A DNA stretch of 64,000 nt from Clostridium sp. BJN0013 (GCF_040939125.1 NZ_CP162495.1:3596001-3660000); one strand, 5' to 3'; positions 16,716-25,891 are shown, counted from the stretch's first letter. The notes: generated by a model not told the origin, from the sequence alone. Program-made: numbers and translations.

Positions 16716-17222
16716 CTACTTTTCTTTATTCAATATTTTTTCATAGCAATAAAATGGTTTCTCCCTTTCTAAGAAGCTCATTTCTCCAACAAATTCATAA
16801 CCACATTTTTTGAACAGTGCATTCATTTTCATATTTATTGAATAGGTATCTGTTTTTAAATATCCTATATTATTCTCCAAAGCCAATTTATCAGCAAATT
16901 TCATTAATTTAGTACCAATTCCACTTCTTCTATAGATAGAATTAACCGCCATTCTATGAACAACTATACAATGTTTGTTTAATGACCAGTTTAATCCATT
17001 ATACTCAGCTGGTTCTACTTTATTAATACATATGAAACCAGCCAACTTTCCTTCTTGCTCTGTCACAAATAAGTCACCTCTTTGGATATCATTCATAAAG
17101 TCCTTTTCATGAGGGTAACTTTCATCCCATTGAGTGTTGTTATAGGTTGCCATTTCCACAATAGCTTGCTTTATTATTTCCATAATATCTCTTAAATCTT
17201 CCATAACTGCTTTTCTTACCAT
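16716..17222 (-). CDS. GNAT-family N-acetyltransferase
   Basis: 168 residues from MVRKAVMEDLRDIMEIIKQA. The acetyl-CoA binding motif is VHRMAVNSIYRRSGIGTKLM (R-x-x-G-x-G), followed by KTDTYSINMKMNALFKKCGY. The substrate is unknown. An ATG 12 nt further upstream (17234) is an alternative, since AAAGGA lies between 4 and 13 nt from either. The open frame reaches 17363, but those codons belong to the end of the neighbouring IS110 element, whose insertion has probably replaced the native promoter. Confidence 0.75.
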   Translation of the reverse strand: MVRKAVMEDLRDIMEIIKQAIVEMATYNNTQWDESYPHEKDFMNDIQRGDLFVTEQEGKLAGFICINKVEPAEYNGLNWSLNKHCIVVHRMAVNSIYRRSGIGTKLMKFADKLALENNIGYLKTDTYSINMKMNALFKKCGYEFVGEMSFLEREKPFYCYEKILNKEK

Positions 17223-17239
17223 AATAACATTCATTCCTT

Positions 17240-17510
17240 TCGCTGTGCTCAAGGCACAAAAATTAATGAAAGAGTGATTAAAATTACCAATTACTGTGAA
17301 TAATATAGACAAGTATACAGGTGTACTACAGAGCACGGCGGGGTGAGTGTGATTGCACTTCACTGTAATCCGTATAATAACATGTGCCGATTACTCTTTT
17401 AAGTACAAATAAGTGTGCCCTAGGGCACGTAAGTTAATCTTTGTTTAAACAAAGACCGTTTAAAAGTATGAGTATTCAGTCAACACCTGTGTACTTTATT
17501 TTTTTATTTG
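17240..17510 (+). ncRNA. Candidate IS110 bridge RNA region (copy type 2)
   Basis: The 280 nt in front of the second IS110 transposase contain no gene but several stems: GTGCCC-TA-GGGCAC, TCTTTGT-TTAA-ACAAAGA and a GC-rich stretch AGCACGGCGGGGTGAG. By position this is where an IS110-group element encodes its bridge RNA. I could not place its ends or guide loops. Confidence 0.4.
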
Positions 17511-17522
17511 TAGGTGATATAA

Positions 17523-18794
17523 ATGTTAAAAATCGTTTATCCTATTTGTTGCGGTATTGATGTTCACAAAAAATTTGTAGTTGCAACTGTAACATCAACC
17601 AATGAGAATAACATCACTACCTATGCAACCAAACAATTCAGTACTTACTCAAAGAATCTTTTCCATTTAAAAGAGTGGTTATCTGAGCATAACTGTAAAG
17701 AAGTTTGTATGGAAAGCACCGGAAAGTACTGGATACCTATCTATAACATACTTGAAGATTCCTGTAATATTACTCTGGCTAACCCAAAGTACGTTAAAAA
17801 CATTCCCGGCAAAAAAACTGATAAAAAAGATTCTCTATGGCTTGCAGACTTACATAAGCATGGATTAGTTAAAGGAAGTTTTATTCCTCCAAAGGCCATA
17901 AGAGAACTACGAGACCTTATGCGCTATCGCTTTAAACTTACAAATTTCCGTTCAAGTGAGAAAAACAGATTCCAAAATTCATTAACAGTTTCAAATATCA
18001 TGATTTCAAGCGTAGTATCAGATACCTTTGGTAAATCATCATCAGCTATAATTAAATATGCCATGGAGCATCCTGATAAATTAGATATAGACTATACTCA
18101 ATTTCTACACAAGAGTATGTTATCTAAGGCTGACGAAATTAAGATTGCTATGCAAGGAAGCATCTCTAAAAATCAAACAGCAAAGATGTCTGTATGCTTG
18201 AATCATTATGATTATATTAACAATTGTATTTCTCAACTTGATACTGCCATTTCATTAATTTCAAGTGAATTTAAGTCACAAATTGAGCTTATTGCTTCTG
18301 CCCCTGGGATAACTACACAATCTGCTACAACTATAATTTCTGAAATTGGAGTGGATATGTCAGTCTTTCCAGATGCTAAACATCTGTGTTCTTGGGCAGG
18401 TCTTACACCACAAAATAATGAAAGTGCTGGCAAAAAGAAAAGTGTTCGTATAAGCCGTGCCGGAGCTTATTTAAAGCCAATACTTATTCAGTGTGCTAAT
18501 GCAGCAATAAAAAACAAGTCCTGCCCATACTTTAAATATCGTTATGAAAGTATAAAGAAAAGACGTGGGCACAAAAGAGCAATTATTGCTATAGCAAGAA
18601 TGCTTTTAACCTGTATTTATAATATGCTTTTAAAAAATGAAGCCTTTGATAATTCTATTTATGAAAAATATCTAAAAAGAGAAAACACTTCTCGACATTT
18701 TCAACCTGATATAGATAGAATTATTTTATTTCTTCAAGCTCAAGGCTTTGAAGTAACAAAAGTAAGTCAAGAGATATCACCGAAAATAAGTTGA
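17523..18794 (+). CDS. IS110-family transposase (copy type 2)
   Basis: 423 residues. The DEDD domain begins YPICCGIDVHKKFVVATVTS, with CMESTGKYWIPIYNIL and KTDKKDSLWLADL. The C-terminal domain has IASAPGITTQSATTIISEIG and the conserved serine block WAGLTPQNNESAGKKKS and RAGAYLKPILIQCA. It is complete and of normal length but only distantly related to the transposase at 989-2287. The start is within TAGGTGATATAAATG. It lies back to back with the GNAT gene. Confidence 0.9.
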   Translation: MLKIVYPICCGIDVHKKFVVATVTSTNENNITTYATKQFSTYSKNLFHLKEWLSEHNCKEVCMESTGKYWIPIYNILEDSCNITLANPKYVKNIPGKKTDKKDSLWLADLHKHGLVKGSFIPPKAIRELRDLMRYRFKLTNFRSSEKNRFQNSLTVSNIMISSVVSDTFGKSSSAIIKYAMEHPDKLDIDYTQFLHKSMLSKADEIKIAMQGSISKNQTAKMSVCLNHYDYINNCISQLDTAISLISSEFKSQIELIASAPGITTQSATTIISEIGVDMSVFPDAKHLCSWAGLTPQNNESAGKKKSVRISRAGAYLKPILIQCANAAIKNKSCPYFKYRYESIKKRRGHKRAIIAIARMLLTCIYNMLLKNEAFDNSIYEKYLKRENTSRHFQPDIDRIILFLQAQGFEVTKVSQEISPKIS

Positions 18795-18894
18795 TTTTTA
18801 ATTATAAATAATATAAGTCTCTTTTTTTGACCTCATTTTAATAGGTCTTTTTGTCATGTTCAAAAACACCTGAATTTCTTTCAAGTTATCACCT

Positions 18895-19344
18895 CTAGAA
18901 ACTTTTTATTTCTTTCCAATCATTTTCAATATTCTTTCTCATTTTCTTAACTAATTTACTGACCAATTCCTTTTCCTCCACGCTGAAACTATTAAAACAA
19001 ACCTCAATATTTTTATTTTCTTCTTCAATAATAAATGTATATATCTCCAATGCTTTTTCCTTGGAATAAAGTCTCCACATTCTTTTATCAATATCATCTC
19101 TTTTTTTATATATATATCCTGCTTCAATAAGTTTTTGTATAGCCTTTGTGGTTGTGGTTTTGTCAACTTTTAAAAGGTTCGATAAATCAATTTGGTTAAT
19201 TCCTTGATTTTCACATATTCTTGTTAAAAATGTAAATTGACCTTTTTGCAGATTTAACTCTTTAAATTTAAGGTCACTTATAGAATGAATACAGCGTGAT
19301 AGAGTTCCTATTTCCCTTAATACATCGCTATCTAGAGTTTTCAT
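18895..19344 (-). CDS. MarR-family transcriptional regulator (second)
   Basis: 149 residues from MKTLDSDVLREIGTLSRCIH. The winged helix is QGINQIDLSNLLKVDKTTTT, with wing EAGYIYKKRDDIDKRMWRLY. AGGAGG 9 nt before this ATG decides against an upstream in-frame start. A sigma-A promoter just upstream (TTGAAC 19417-19422, TATTAT 19394-19399, 17-nt spacing) overlaps two copies of a palindrome, so autoregulation is likely. The flavoprotein gene at 19856 is upstream on the same strand but separated by a terminator. Confidence 0.82.
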   Translation of the reverse strand: MKTLDSDVLREIGTLSRCIHSISDLKFKELNLQKGQFTFLTRICENQGINQIDLSNLLKVDKTTTTKAIQKLIEAGYIYKKRDDIDKRMWRLYSKEKALEIYTFIIEEENKNIEVCFNSFSVEEKELVSKLVKKMRKNIENDWKEIKSF

Positions 19345-19364
19345 TAATCCTCGCCTCCTATAGA

Positions 19365-19424
19365 ATAGTTGAACTTTCAACTATATCATATTTATAATAG
19401 CATACATTGGTTGAAAGTTCAACC
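19365..19424 (-). promoter_or_regulatory. Promoter and paired operators of the second MarR gene
   Basis: ATAGTTGAA-CT-TTCAACTAT (19365-19384) lies at the transcription start. GGTTGAA-AG-TTCAACC (19409-19424) overlaps the -35 TTGAAC. The -10 TATTAT lies between them at 19394-19399. The shared half-site is GTTGAA. Confidence 0.75.
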
Positions 19425-19651
19425 TATATATGCTGTATCTTCTCACTAGAGATAAATAAGCAGTTTTAAAAATTTGTCCACCTAAATTAATTGCACATGT
19501 ATTAAATCAAATGTTCTCACAAACATGAAAGATATATATTTTCATATTTATGCCTGTGTAAAGTAATATAATTTTATATTCACTTATGTTGATTACACTA
19601 CATTTGTGACACAAATAATTCAAACTGTAAATTACTTATAGAACCGATATA

Positions 19652-19678
19652 GAAAAAGGACTGCCAAGCCGCAATCCT
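19652..19678 (-). terminator. Terminator after the flavodoxin-like gene
   Basis: AGGATTGC and GCAGTCCT form an 8-bp stem (one G-U) followed by TTTTTC on the minus strand, 180 nt past the gene at 19856-20500. Confidence 0.65.
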
Positions 19679-19855
19679 ATTTCTATTTTTTATTTTTCAA
19701 ATTTTATACTGTCGTTATTTTTTTCACGGGTTTCAAGCATAATTTTTATGCTTAATTTAAATCTATAAGTAAAACATTCGTAGCAATTTATTGATAGCAG
19801 TCTGTAATGTATATTATACTGCCTAATTTTTAAACCGTTTTCAAATGTCAATTAA

Positions 19856-20500
19856 TTATGATTTAATAAGTCTGACTCCTAAATCAAATGCTTTTTGCAA
19901 ATCCTCAGCTGATATTTTTTCGACACGATTAGATTTTTCTTCTTTATCCGGCATCAGATAAACGTACTTTGAATAATCATCAAATTGAACGGTATTTGTT
20001 AAAGTTAGTAGTTCACAACTACCCAATGTGCGGCCCATAATTCCCGCAAAACTAGTTAAAGTATCCTCAAACCCTCTTTCAACATAAATTTCATCACTGA
20101 CATTCATTGTTGCAATCAAAGCTGTTTTAAAGTTTTTTGGTTTAGGGCCTGTAGACGTACCACCATAATCAAGATATTGAAAAAGCAATCTATCTGTAAA
20201 TGAACGCATTTGCCCTGATAGATTTCCATAATAAATAGGCGAACCAAGCACAATAACATCTGACTCCTCAATACTTCCCAGTAAGGGTTTAAGATCATCA
20301 TCTACCACACAATGTCCATAAGATTTACTATTTTTCAATTTACAAGAACAACAACCGATACAGTCCTTATAATTTAAATCAAAGAGATTTATAAATTCAG
20401 TCTCAGCACCCACTGATTTTGCTCCTTCAATGACTTGGTGTAACATTTTTGAGGTATTGCCATGTTTTCTTGCACTACCACACACAGCTATGAGTTTCAT
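19856..20500 (-). CDS. Flavodoxin-family NAD(P)H-dependent oxidoreductase
   Basis: 214 residues. MKLIAVCGSARKHGNTSKML is the FMN phosphate-binding loop. The cysteine cluster CIGCCSCK near residue 48-55 is the type seen in iron-sulfur flavoproteins. VLGSPIYYGNLSGQMRSFTD is the second FMN-contact region. It probably reduces small quinones or disulfides, or serves as an electron carrier; the true substrate is unknown. AGAGGATAATTT precedes the ATG. It is monocistronic. Confidence 0.75.
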   Translation of the reverse strand: MKLIAVCGSARKHGNTSKMLHQVIEGAKSVGAETEFINLFDLNYKDCIGCCSCKLKNSKSYGHCVVDDDLKPLLGSIEESDVIVLGSPIYYGNLSGQMRSFTDRLLFQYLDYGGTSTGPKPKNFKTALIATMNVSDEIYVERGFEDTLTSFAGIMGRTLGSCELLTLTNTVQFDDYSKYVYLMPDKEEKSNRVEKISAEDLQKAFDLGVRLIKS

Positions 20501-20820
20501 AAATTATCCTCTTCTTTCTATCATTTAGTTGAAAATAATTTGTCAGCCAATCTTAAATTTACACATCTGCCCCATACATGCCAAATACCCTCGGCATCTT
20601 CCAATCTCATGTGGGAGAAGAATGGATACGCTATGCTTATGACCTCCCCGATACATCGGCCCCGTATTTCACCCCTTCCAATTAATTATACAATATCACA
20701 TTTATAAAGTATATAAAAATACATCTTAACTAAAAGTACTACTTAAAAATACCTATAAATAAACTATTTTTAATACTTCGAAGAGAATCCCAAAAACCAA
20801 CATTTATAGGACATTAATAA
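20501..20820. other. Gap with an unassigned reading fragment
   Basis: On the minus strand 20521-20697 is open and reads IGRGEIRGRCIGEVISIAYP and later WHVWGRCVNLRLADKLF before its stop. The base composition is protein-like and less AT-rich than the surroundings, but I see no start site and recognise no family. It may be the tail of a lost gene. Confidence 0.3.
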
Positions 20821-20853
20821 AAAATAGCAACAAGAGCTTTATCACTCTTGTTG
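20818..20853 (-). terminator. Terminator behind the CPBP remnant
   Basis: CAACAAGAG and CTCTTGTTG form a 9-bp stem, with CTATTTTTTATT following on the minus strand. Confidence 0.65.
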
Positions 20854-20936
20854 ATGAACAATAATTTACTCTTGTGACGCAAGCTAAGAAATATTCCGAA
20901 TTAACTTTAATGATGAATTATATTCTTCCTTTACAA

Positions 20937-21125
20937 TTACCTTCCAAAAATGTTCATAAAGCTATGTATTAATATTGTAGCATAACAATTCTTTAATTTA
21001 TAACGAATAAAACCGATAATAATACCAAAACAAAGACCTGTGATAACTTTCATAAACATTACAAAAGGCAATCCTGAATTACTTCCCATAAGTATTGTTT
21101 TAGATAAAATACTATCAAAAATCTA
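20937..21125 (-). pseudogene. CPBP-family intramembrane protease, C-terminal fragment
   Basis: The minus strand reads FDSILSKTILMGSNSGLPFV and MKVITGLCFGIIIGFIRYKL, then NCYATILIHSFMNIFGR and a stop. The last two blocks match the C-terminal membrane helices of CPBP (Abi/CAAX) proteases, including the conserved His region. The catalytic EExxxR helix and the N-terminus are missing. A terminator follows. Confidence 0.6.
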
Positions 21126-21254
21126 TAGTCATATAATCCCTATGGAAATTTCGACTTATATATGAAACAGAGAATACCTATTGACACATATACAATTATA
21201 AAAGTACAAAATCGTTGTTAGTTCAATTATAGTAACATTTGTATTTTTATCCAT

Positions 21255-21520
21255 CTATTTATAGATACTTTGCAGTTCTAGCAGCAATGCTGGTACTATC
21301 CCTTGTCTTGAAATACTATAAGTATCTAAATGATATCCAAGTTTTACGTAGACTATAACAGCCAATATGTTCTTTTATTCCAACTGCTTTAGAGGTCCCC
21401 TTTATTGTTTCTATAGCCATATAATGGGTGATTGGTCTATTTTGTCCCTCTCTGCTCTTAAAAATGTATTGTAAAATTTTTTAATTTTACTAGTTTTCTT
21501 TTCCTTAACATAAACATGAA
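21255..21520 (-). pseudogene. Tyrosine recombinase (integrase), decayed
   Basis: In three different minus-strand frames, pieces of an integrase catalytic domain appear in order: IHVYVKEKKTSKIKKFYNTF, then REGQNRPITHYMAIETIKGT with GIKEHIGCYSLRKT. The S-L-R-K-T block is the HxxR region. Last come fragments resembling the ...SSxxxTxxYL C-terminus. Frameshifts between them show it is non-functional. It marks an older integration event next to the IS91-type element. No gene is seen in 21126-21254. Confidence 0.6.
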
Positions 21521-21550
21521 TTTTAAAATACAATTTCACATTTTAAAATA

Positions 21551-21593
21551 TAAAAAACAGGTATAAAACCTTATATATCAAGGTTTCATACCT
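21551..21593 (-). terminator. Imperfect hairpin terminator
   Basis: AGGTATAAAACCTT (21559-21572) pairs with AAGGTTTCATACCT (21580-21593) with one mismatch; on the minus strand TGTTTTTTATATTTT follows. It lies upstream of the integrase remnant. The stretch 21594-21889 in front of the recombinase gene holds a second small dyad (CCACTATTAAGTGG, 21719-21732), possibly part of the IS91-type end. Confidence 0.5.
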
Positions 21594-21889
21594 ATCTTAT
21601 CAGTTCCACACAATATAAATTCTGTGGAATTGGTACTCTAATTATAATTTACCACTTAGTTAATATTATGGTATATCTTATATGTGTATTTATATCGTAA
21701 TTGTAAATAAGAACGAAACCACTATTAAGTGGTGGCTGCGTTGTAAGTAATTTAAACTTCTGTGGTAAAATCTAAAGATATGTATTTTAAAAGTGGTATT
21801 TATTTTTATCTAAATACCACTTTATTATCATGAACACTTCAATTATTATTATTTTAGGACAAAAATCAAAATAATTGAGGAGTGTTATC

Positions 21890-22738
21890 ATGTCAGAATT
21901 AAGAAAACAAATGAAAATCTATATGGATTTGAAAGGGTACAGTCCAATTACTACAAAATATTATATTAATCACGTTGGCAATTTTGCAAAATACCATAAA
22001 AAATCACCTAATTTATTGGGTGAAAAAGAAATACAAGAGTATTTACACTATTGTATCACAAAAAGATGTTTGACAGAAGGATCTGTAGGTTCAATTTATA
22101 CAGCCCTTAAAATTTTATATACAAAAGTTTTAAACCGGACCTGGGATATTAATAAAATCCCGAGAATAAAAGAACGTAGAAGGTTACCTGTTGTATTATC
22201 GCCTGAAGAGATAAAAGCTATTTTTGATGCTGCCCCAAATATTAAACACAAGGCAATTTTTATGACAATTTATTCTGCAGGATTAAGAGTAAGTGAGGTT
22301 TGCAATCTCAAAGTAACAGATATAGACAGTAAAAATATGCAAATATTTATAAGGCAGGGTAAATGTAAAAAAGATCGATATTCACTTTTATCAGAATTAA
22401 ATCTTCAAGTTCTAAGGGAGTACTGGAAAGAATATAAACCTAAAGAATATTTGTTTTCAGGAAGATATAGGACTGATGCCATAACACCACGCAGCGTTGA
22501 AAGGGTATTTCAGAAGTCAAAGGAAAAAGCAGAGATTACTAAACCTGCAACAGTACATACACTGAGACATAGTTTTGCAACACATCTTTTGGATACCGGA
22601 ACGGATATTTGCTATATTCAGAGACTTTTAGGACATACAAGGATAACTACTACCACCATATATCTACACCTCAGAAGAATGGATTTATTAAATATAAAGA
22701 GTCCACTGGATATACTTATAGGTATAGAAAATGATTGA
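21890..22738 (+). CDS. Tyrosine recombinase of the IS91-type element
   Basis: 282 residues. The N-terminal SAM-like core-binding domain is at residues 1-90 (YMDLKGYSPITTKYYINHVG). The catalytic domain follows with Arg in YSAGLRVSEVCNL, HTLRHSFATHLLDTG (H-x-x-R), LGHTRITTTTIYLHLRR (His and nucleophile Tyr) all in place. GAGGAG 8 nt before the ATG at 21890 fixes the start. It overlaps the HUH transposase gene by 8 nt, so the two are translated together. Some IS91 relatives are known to carry such an accessory recombinase. Confidence 0.88.
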   Translation: MSELRKQMKIYMDLKGYSPITTKYYINHVGNFAKYHKKSPNLLGEKEIQEYLHYCITKRCLTEGSVGSIYTALKILYTKVLNRTWDINKIPRIKERRRLPVVLSPEEIKAIFDAAPNIKHKAIFMTIYSAGLRVSEVCNLKVTDIDSKNMQIFIRQGKCKKDRYSLLSELNLQVLREYWKEYKPKEYLFSGRYRTDAITPRSVERVFQKSKEKAEITKPATVHTLRHSFATHLLDTGTDICYIQRLLGHTRITTTTIYLHLRRMDLLNIKSPLDILIGIEND

Positions 22739-23915
22739 GCTGCAGGATATTTTTATTAAGCATGGAGACGAGTATTGCCAAAAACATAAACTGCCATTCC
22801 ACATTAAAAAGGTAATTTGGAATATTATCTCATGCAGGACGTCAAAGTTAGGCGGTCACATGGATGAATGTGAAGAATGCGGACATATTAGAATTTCTTA
22901 TAATTCTTGTAGAGATAGACACTGTCCTAAATGCCAGACATTAAAAAAAGAAAAATGGATTGAAGATAGAAAAAATGACTTATTACCAGTACCATATTTT
23001 CATGTTGTATTTACTATACCTGAAGAACTAAATTTTTTGGTACTTACAAATCAGAAAGAGATGTATTCTATTTTGTTTAAGTCTGTATCAGAAACTCTTC
23101 TGGAACTTTCAAAGGATGCAAAGTATCTTGGTGCAGAAATAGGTTTTACAACAATACTGCATACTTGGGGACAAAATCTTATGAATCATCCCCATATTCA
23201 TTGTATAGTTACCGGTGGCGGAATATCTTTTGATGGGGTAAGGTGGATTAATTCCAAGGAAGATTTTTTTATACCTGTTAAGGTCCTGTCTGCAAAATTT
23301 CGCGGAAAATTTTTATACTATCTTAAAAAAGAATACTACAGCAATACCAAATTAAAATTTACTGTCGGTATTGAAGATTTAAAATACAAGGATGTTTTTC
23401 ACTGCTTTTTAGACAAGTTGTATAAAAAAGAATGGGTGGTTTATTGTAAAGCTCCATTTAAGAGCAGTGAACATGTATTTGAATATTTAGGAAGATATAC
23501 ACACAGGGTTGCAATTTCAAACAACAGAATTCTTGCTCTTGAAAATGGACTTGTGAGTTTTAAATGGAGAGATTACCGGGATAATAATAAAGAAAAAGTT
23601 ATGACAGTTACAGCTGAAGAATTCATACGTAGATTTTTAATGCATGTGCTGCCACCTAAATTTGTTAAGATAAGACATTATGGAATCTTAAGTAATCGCA
23701 ACCGTAGAACAAAACTTAAAAAATGTAAGATGATTCTTAAAGCTCCGGTGAGTGAAAGCAAAGCTAAATTAAATTTAACAACAGCAGAGTTTATTTTAAA
23801 AGTTGCAGGAATAGATATAAATAAATGTCCATGCTGTAGTGGCAAAATGGTAACCATGAGGAAAATAGAACCGAGGATTTCGGGACCACCAGATAAAAAT
23901 TCTAAAACGGCATAG
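22731..23915 (+). CDS. IS91-family HUH transposase
   Basis: 394 residues. An N-terminal zinc-binding domain (DECEECGHIRISYNSCRDRH then CPKCQ) is followed by the HUH motif in HPHIHCIVTGGGIS near residue 160. The catalytic tyrosine region is YLGRYTHRVAISNNR near residue 260. A final Cys pair CPCCSGKM is at the C-terminus. The enzyme nicks single strands for rolling-circle transposition. Its start overlaps the recombinase stop. The protein looks complete. I did not define the ori and ter ends. Confidence 0.9.
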   Translation: MIELQDIFIKHGDEYCQKHKLPFHIKKVIWNIISCRTSKLGGHMDECEECGHIRISYNSCRDRHCPKCQTLKKEKWIEDRKNDLLPVPYFHVVFTIPEELNFLVLTNQKEMYSILFKSVSETLLELSKDAKYLGAEIGFTTILHTWGQNLMNHPHIHCIVTGGGISFDGVRWINSKEDFFIPVKVLSAKFRGKFLYYLKKEYYSNTKLKFTVGIEDLKYKDVFHCFLDKLYKKEWVVYCKAPFKSSEHVFEYLGRYTHRVAISNNRILALENGLVSFKWRDYRDNNKEKVMTVTAEEFIRRFLMHVLPPKFVKIRHYGILSNRNRRTKLKKCKMILKAPVSESKAKLNLTTAEFILKVAGIDINKCPCCSGKMVTMRKIEPRISGPPDKNSKTA

Positions 23916-24144
23916 ATTATGGAAATTGTTATTAGTTTATTAACTATGGGGAGGGGGAAAGTATGTATGTGGTTAAGTGAAAATTCAACAATTGTAGGGG
24001 TATCTTACAGTTTTACTCTAAATTCTGTGCTAAAATATAAGAAAATATTAAACTTAAGGATATGTGAGGGATATTGAAACCCCATAGTAACTGCCCCGTG
24101 GCTTCGTCCTATAATTCGTTTCGGAAATTGAGCAACTTTAGCAT

Positions 24145-24186
24145 CTAACACCATTTAAGGTATACATTTTATGGTGTTAGTTTTTA
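24145..24186 (+). terminator. Terminator downstream of the IS91-type genes
   Basis: CTAACACCAT and ATGGTGTTAG form a 10-bp stem followed by TTTTTAT on the plus strand. The 230 nt between the transposase stop and this hairpin probably belong to the 3' end of the element; no gene is seen there. Confidence 0.75.
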
Positions 24187-24327
24187 TAAGCTCAAAATCC
24201 GAATACGAATCTATTCATTCCATGACATAAATACTGAAATAAAATAAACAACCAAACCATATATATTTAATTTCAAAAGTAAAATTTATTTTCTTATTTT
24301 ATACCTCTCATCTATTCTCATGTATAA

Positions 24328-24356
24328 AAATAAGTACTGGTTAACTACCAATACTT
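24328..24356 (-). terminator. Terminator overlapping the stop of the small membrane protein gene
   Basis: AAGTATTGGT and ACCAGTACTT pair around a short loop and are followed by ATTTTTATA on the minus strand; the hairpin begins at the stop codon. Confidence 0.6.
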
Positions 24357-24606
24357 ACATAAACATAAAAAATCCTATATAAATTATTCCCATTATAATT
24401 CCCAATACTCCAGCTGACCCTGTATCTCCTTTACAAGGTTTTACAAGACTTAAAACAGCAAAAACAATAGTATTGATAGGAATAACTATAAATATACTTC
24501 CTAAAACCGTATGCAATAATCCTGCAAAAGCAAATAAGGAAGTAGCTAATATTAAAGAAATTATAGCAAACTTATTCATTTTGTTTTGTCTTATGGCTTC
24601 TGGCAT
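24355..24606 (-). CDS. Small two-to-three-helix membrane protein (DUF4190-like)
   Basis: 83 residues. A short polar head (MPEAIRQNKMNK) is followed by hydrophobic segments FAIISLILATSLFAFAGLLH, IFIVIPINTIVFAVLSLV and GVLGIIMGIIYIGFFMFM. The pattern and the link VKPCKGDTGSAGVLGI resemble DUF4190 membrane proteins of Firmicutes. The role is unknown. A GGGGGT ribosome site lies 6-7 nt before the ATG; own terminator. Confidence 0.6.
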   Translation of the reverse strand: MPEAIRQNKMNKFAIISLILATSLFAFAGLLHTVLGSIFIVIPINTIVFAVLSLVKPCKGDTGSAGVLGIIMGIIYIGFFMFM

Positions 24607-24815
24607 AATTATTACCCCCTAAACTAATCTTATTAATTATAACATTTAGTTCATTCGTTATCAATATTTACCTTTTAATTAAATTATAATGTCCACGACA
24701 AATTAAATCCATATTTCATTAATAGTTACTGAACAATATTCATATGCTGACATGTACTGCAAAGTAAGCGTGATATGTTAAATCAAAAATATTGAAAAGT
24801 TCGAGTGAACACTTA

Positions 24816-24848
24816 CCGCAAACAAAGGTTTTTTGTTTGTGGTTTTTT
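24816..24848 (+). terminator. Hairpin with T run in front of a truncated transporter gene
   Basis: CCGCAAACAAA and TTTGTTTGTGG pair and are followed by TTTTTT. It lies only ~10 nt before the ribosome site of the EamA-like gene at 24866, so it could act as an attenuator or the platform of a regulatory leader. No known riboswitch core was recognised in 24607-24815. Confidence 0.55.
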
Positions 24849-24865
24849 ATTTTAGGAGGTATATT

Positions 24866-25036
24866 ATGATTGATTTATTTTGGCCTATTATAATTGTTGT
24901 AGCAGCAAATACTCTATATAATATCAGTGCGAAATTAACACCTAGTGAAGTACACCCTTGCGCATCACTTTCTATAACCTATTTTACAGCTGCTTTATTA
25001 TCTATACTATTATTTTTTATTACAAAGGTAAAATAA
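24866..25036 (+). pseudogene. EamA/DMT-type transporter, truncated
   Basis: 56 residues, MIDLFWPIIIVVAANTLYNI, then SAKLTPSEVHPCASLSITYF and a second helix. This is the first two helices of a drug/metabolite transporter. It ends at tandem stops; pieces such as SLAWVLSEMLAI (another frame, ~25055-25095) suggest that more of the gene follows out of frame. TAGGAGG precedes the ATG. Confidence 0.55.
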
Positions 25037-25207
25037 TAAGATATTATCTATTTTATTCCTTAGCCTGGGTTTTGTCGGAAATGTTGGCGATACCCCAATC
25101 ATACTGAATTTTAAATTAATGTTAAATAATTATTATAATTATTGATAACTAATATAATCTATCATATGATTATGAATAATTATATAAAAAAATTAGGAAG
25201 TGATATT

Positions 25208-25681
25208 GTGCAAAAGAAGGTATTGTTTTTATGTACTCAAAATTCTGCAAGAAGCCAAATGGCAGAGGCCATACTAAATGATAAGGGTAAAGACAAATTT
25301 ATTGCTTTTAGTGCAGGAAGTCAGCCAGCCGATGATATTAATATTTATGCTAAAATTGTTATGAAAGAAATGGGTATAGATATTAGTAATTACAAACCTA
25401 AGTCAATAGAGCAATTTTTAAATGAGGAGTTTGATTTTGTTATTACACTATGTGATAAGGCTAAAAATGAATGTCCTATTTTACCAAAGGATGCTATTTA
25501 TGTACACTGGGGAATAACTGACCCAAGAGACTTTAAAGGCAACGAGGAAGAAACAGTTACTCACTTTAAAAAAATAAGAAATGAGTTAAATACAAGAATT
25601 AATTTACTTATTGATCTACCAGTAGATAAATTAGACAAAGCAACTCTGAGGAAAAGATTAGATGAAATAATTTCAAAATAA
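25208..25681 (+). CDS. arsC: Arsenate reductase / arsenate-type LMW phosphatase
   Basis: 157 residues. KVLFLCTQNSARSQMAEAIL carries the CX5R nucleophile loop near residue 10. SAGSQPADDINIYA and the two resolving cysteines in ITLCDKAKNECPILP are those of thioredoxin-coupled arsenate reductases. WGITDPRDFKG is the conserved Asp-Pro loop. It reduces arsenate to arsenite, the substrate of the Acr3 pump encoded nearby. The start is taken as GTG, because AGGAAGTG lies 5-9 nt before it. It precedes the arsR operon and is separated from it by a strong palindrome. Confidence 0.88.
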   Translation: MQKKVLFLCTQNSARSQMAEAILNDKGKDKFIAFSAGSQPADDINIYAKIVMKEMGIDISNYKPKSIEQFLNEEFDFVITLCDKAKNECPILPKDAIYVHWGITDPRDFKGNEEETVTHFKKIRNELNTRINLLIDLPVDKLDKATLRKRLDEIISK

Positions 25682-25849
25682 TCTTTTAGTACATGGTTAT
25701 AATAAAAGATTAATGTACTTTATTTAAGAAATGTTCAGCTGATGATGTTCATGAACTCATGTAAAATGAGAAAAATGTTACAGTGATATTATCTTAAAGT
25801 TATTTATTAAAAATTGATAAATATAGGTAACAAATAAATATTCACTACA

Positions 25850-25891
25850 TAGACTATTATATATATAATAGTCTATTATTTTTTATTATTT
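25850..25891 (+). terminator. Perfect 26-bp palindrome with T run (end of arsC or operator)
   Basis: TAGACTATTATAT and ATATAATAGTCTA form a perfect dyad followed by TTATTTTTTATTATTT. It can end the arsC transcript. It also contains AATAGTCTA, which occurs in the ArsR operator 50 nt on (25919-25927), so it may bind the repressor too. Confidence 0.6.
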
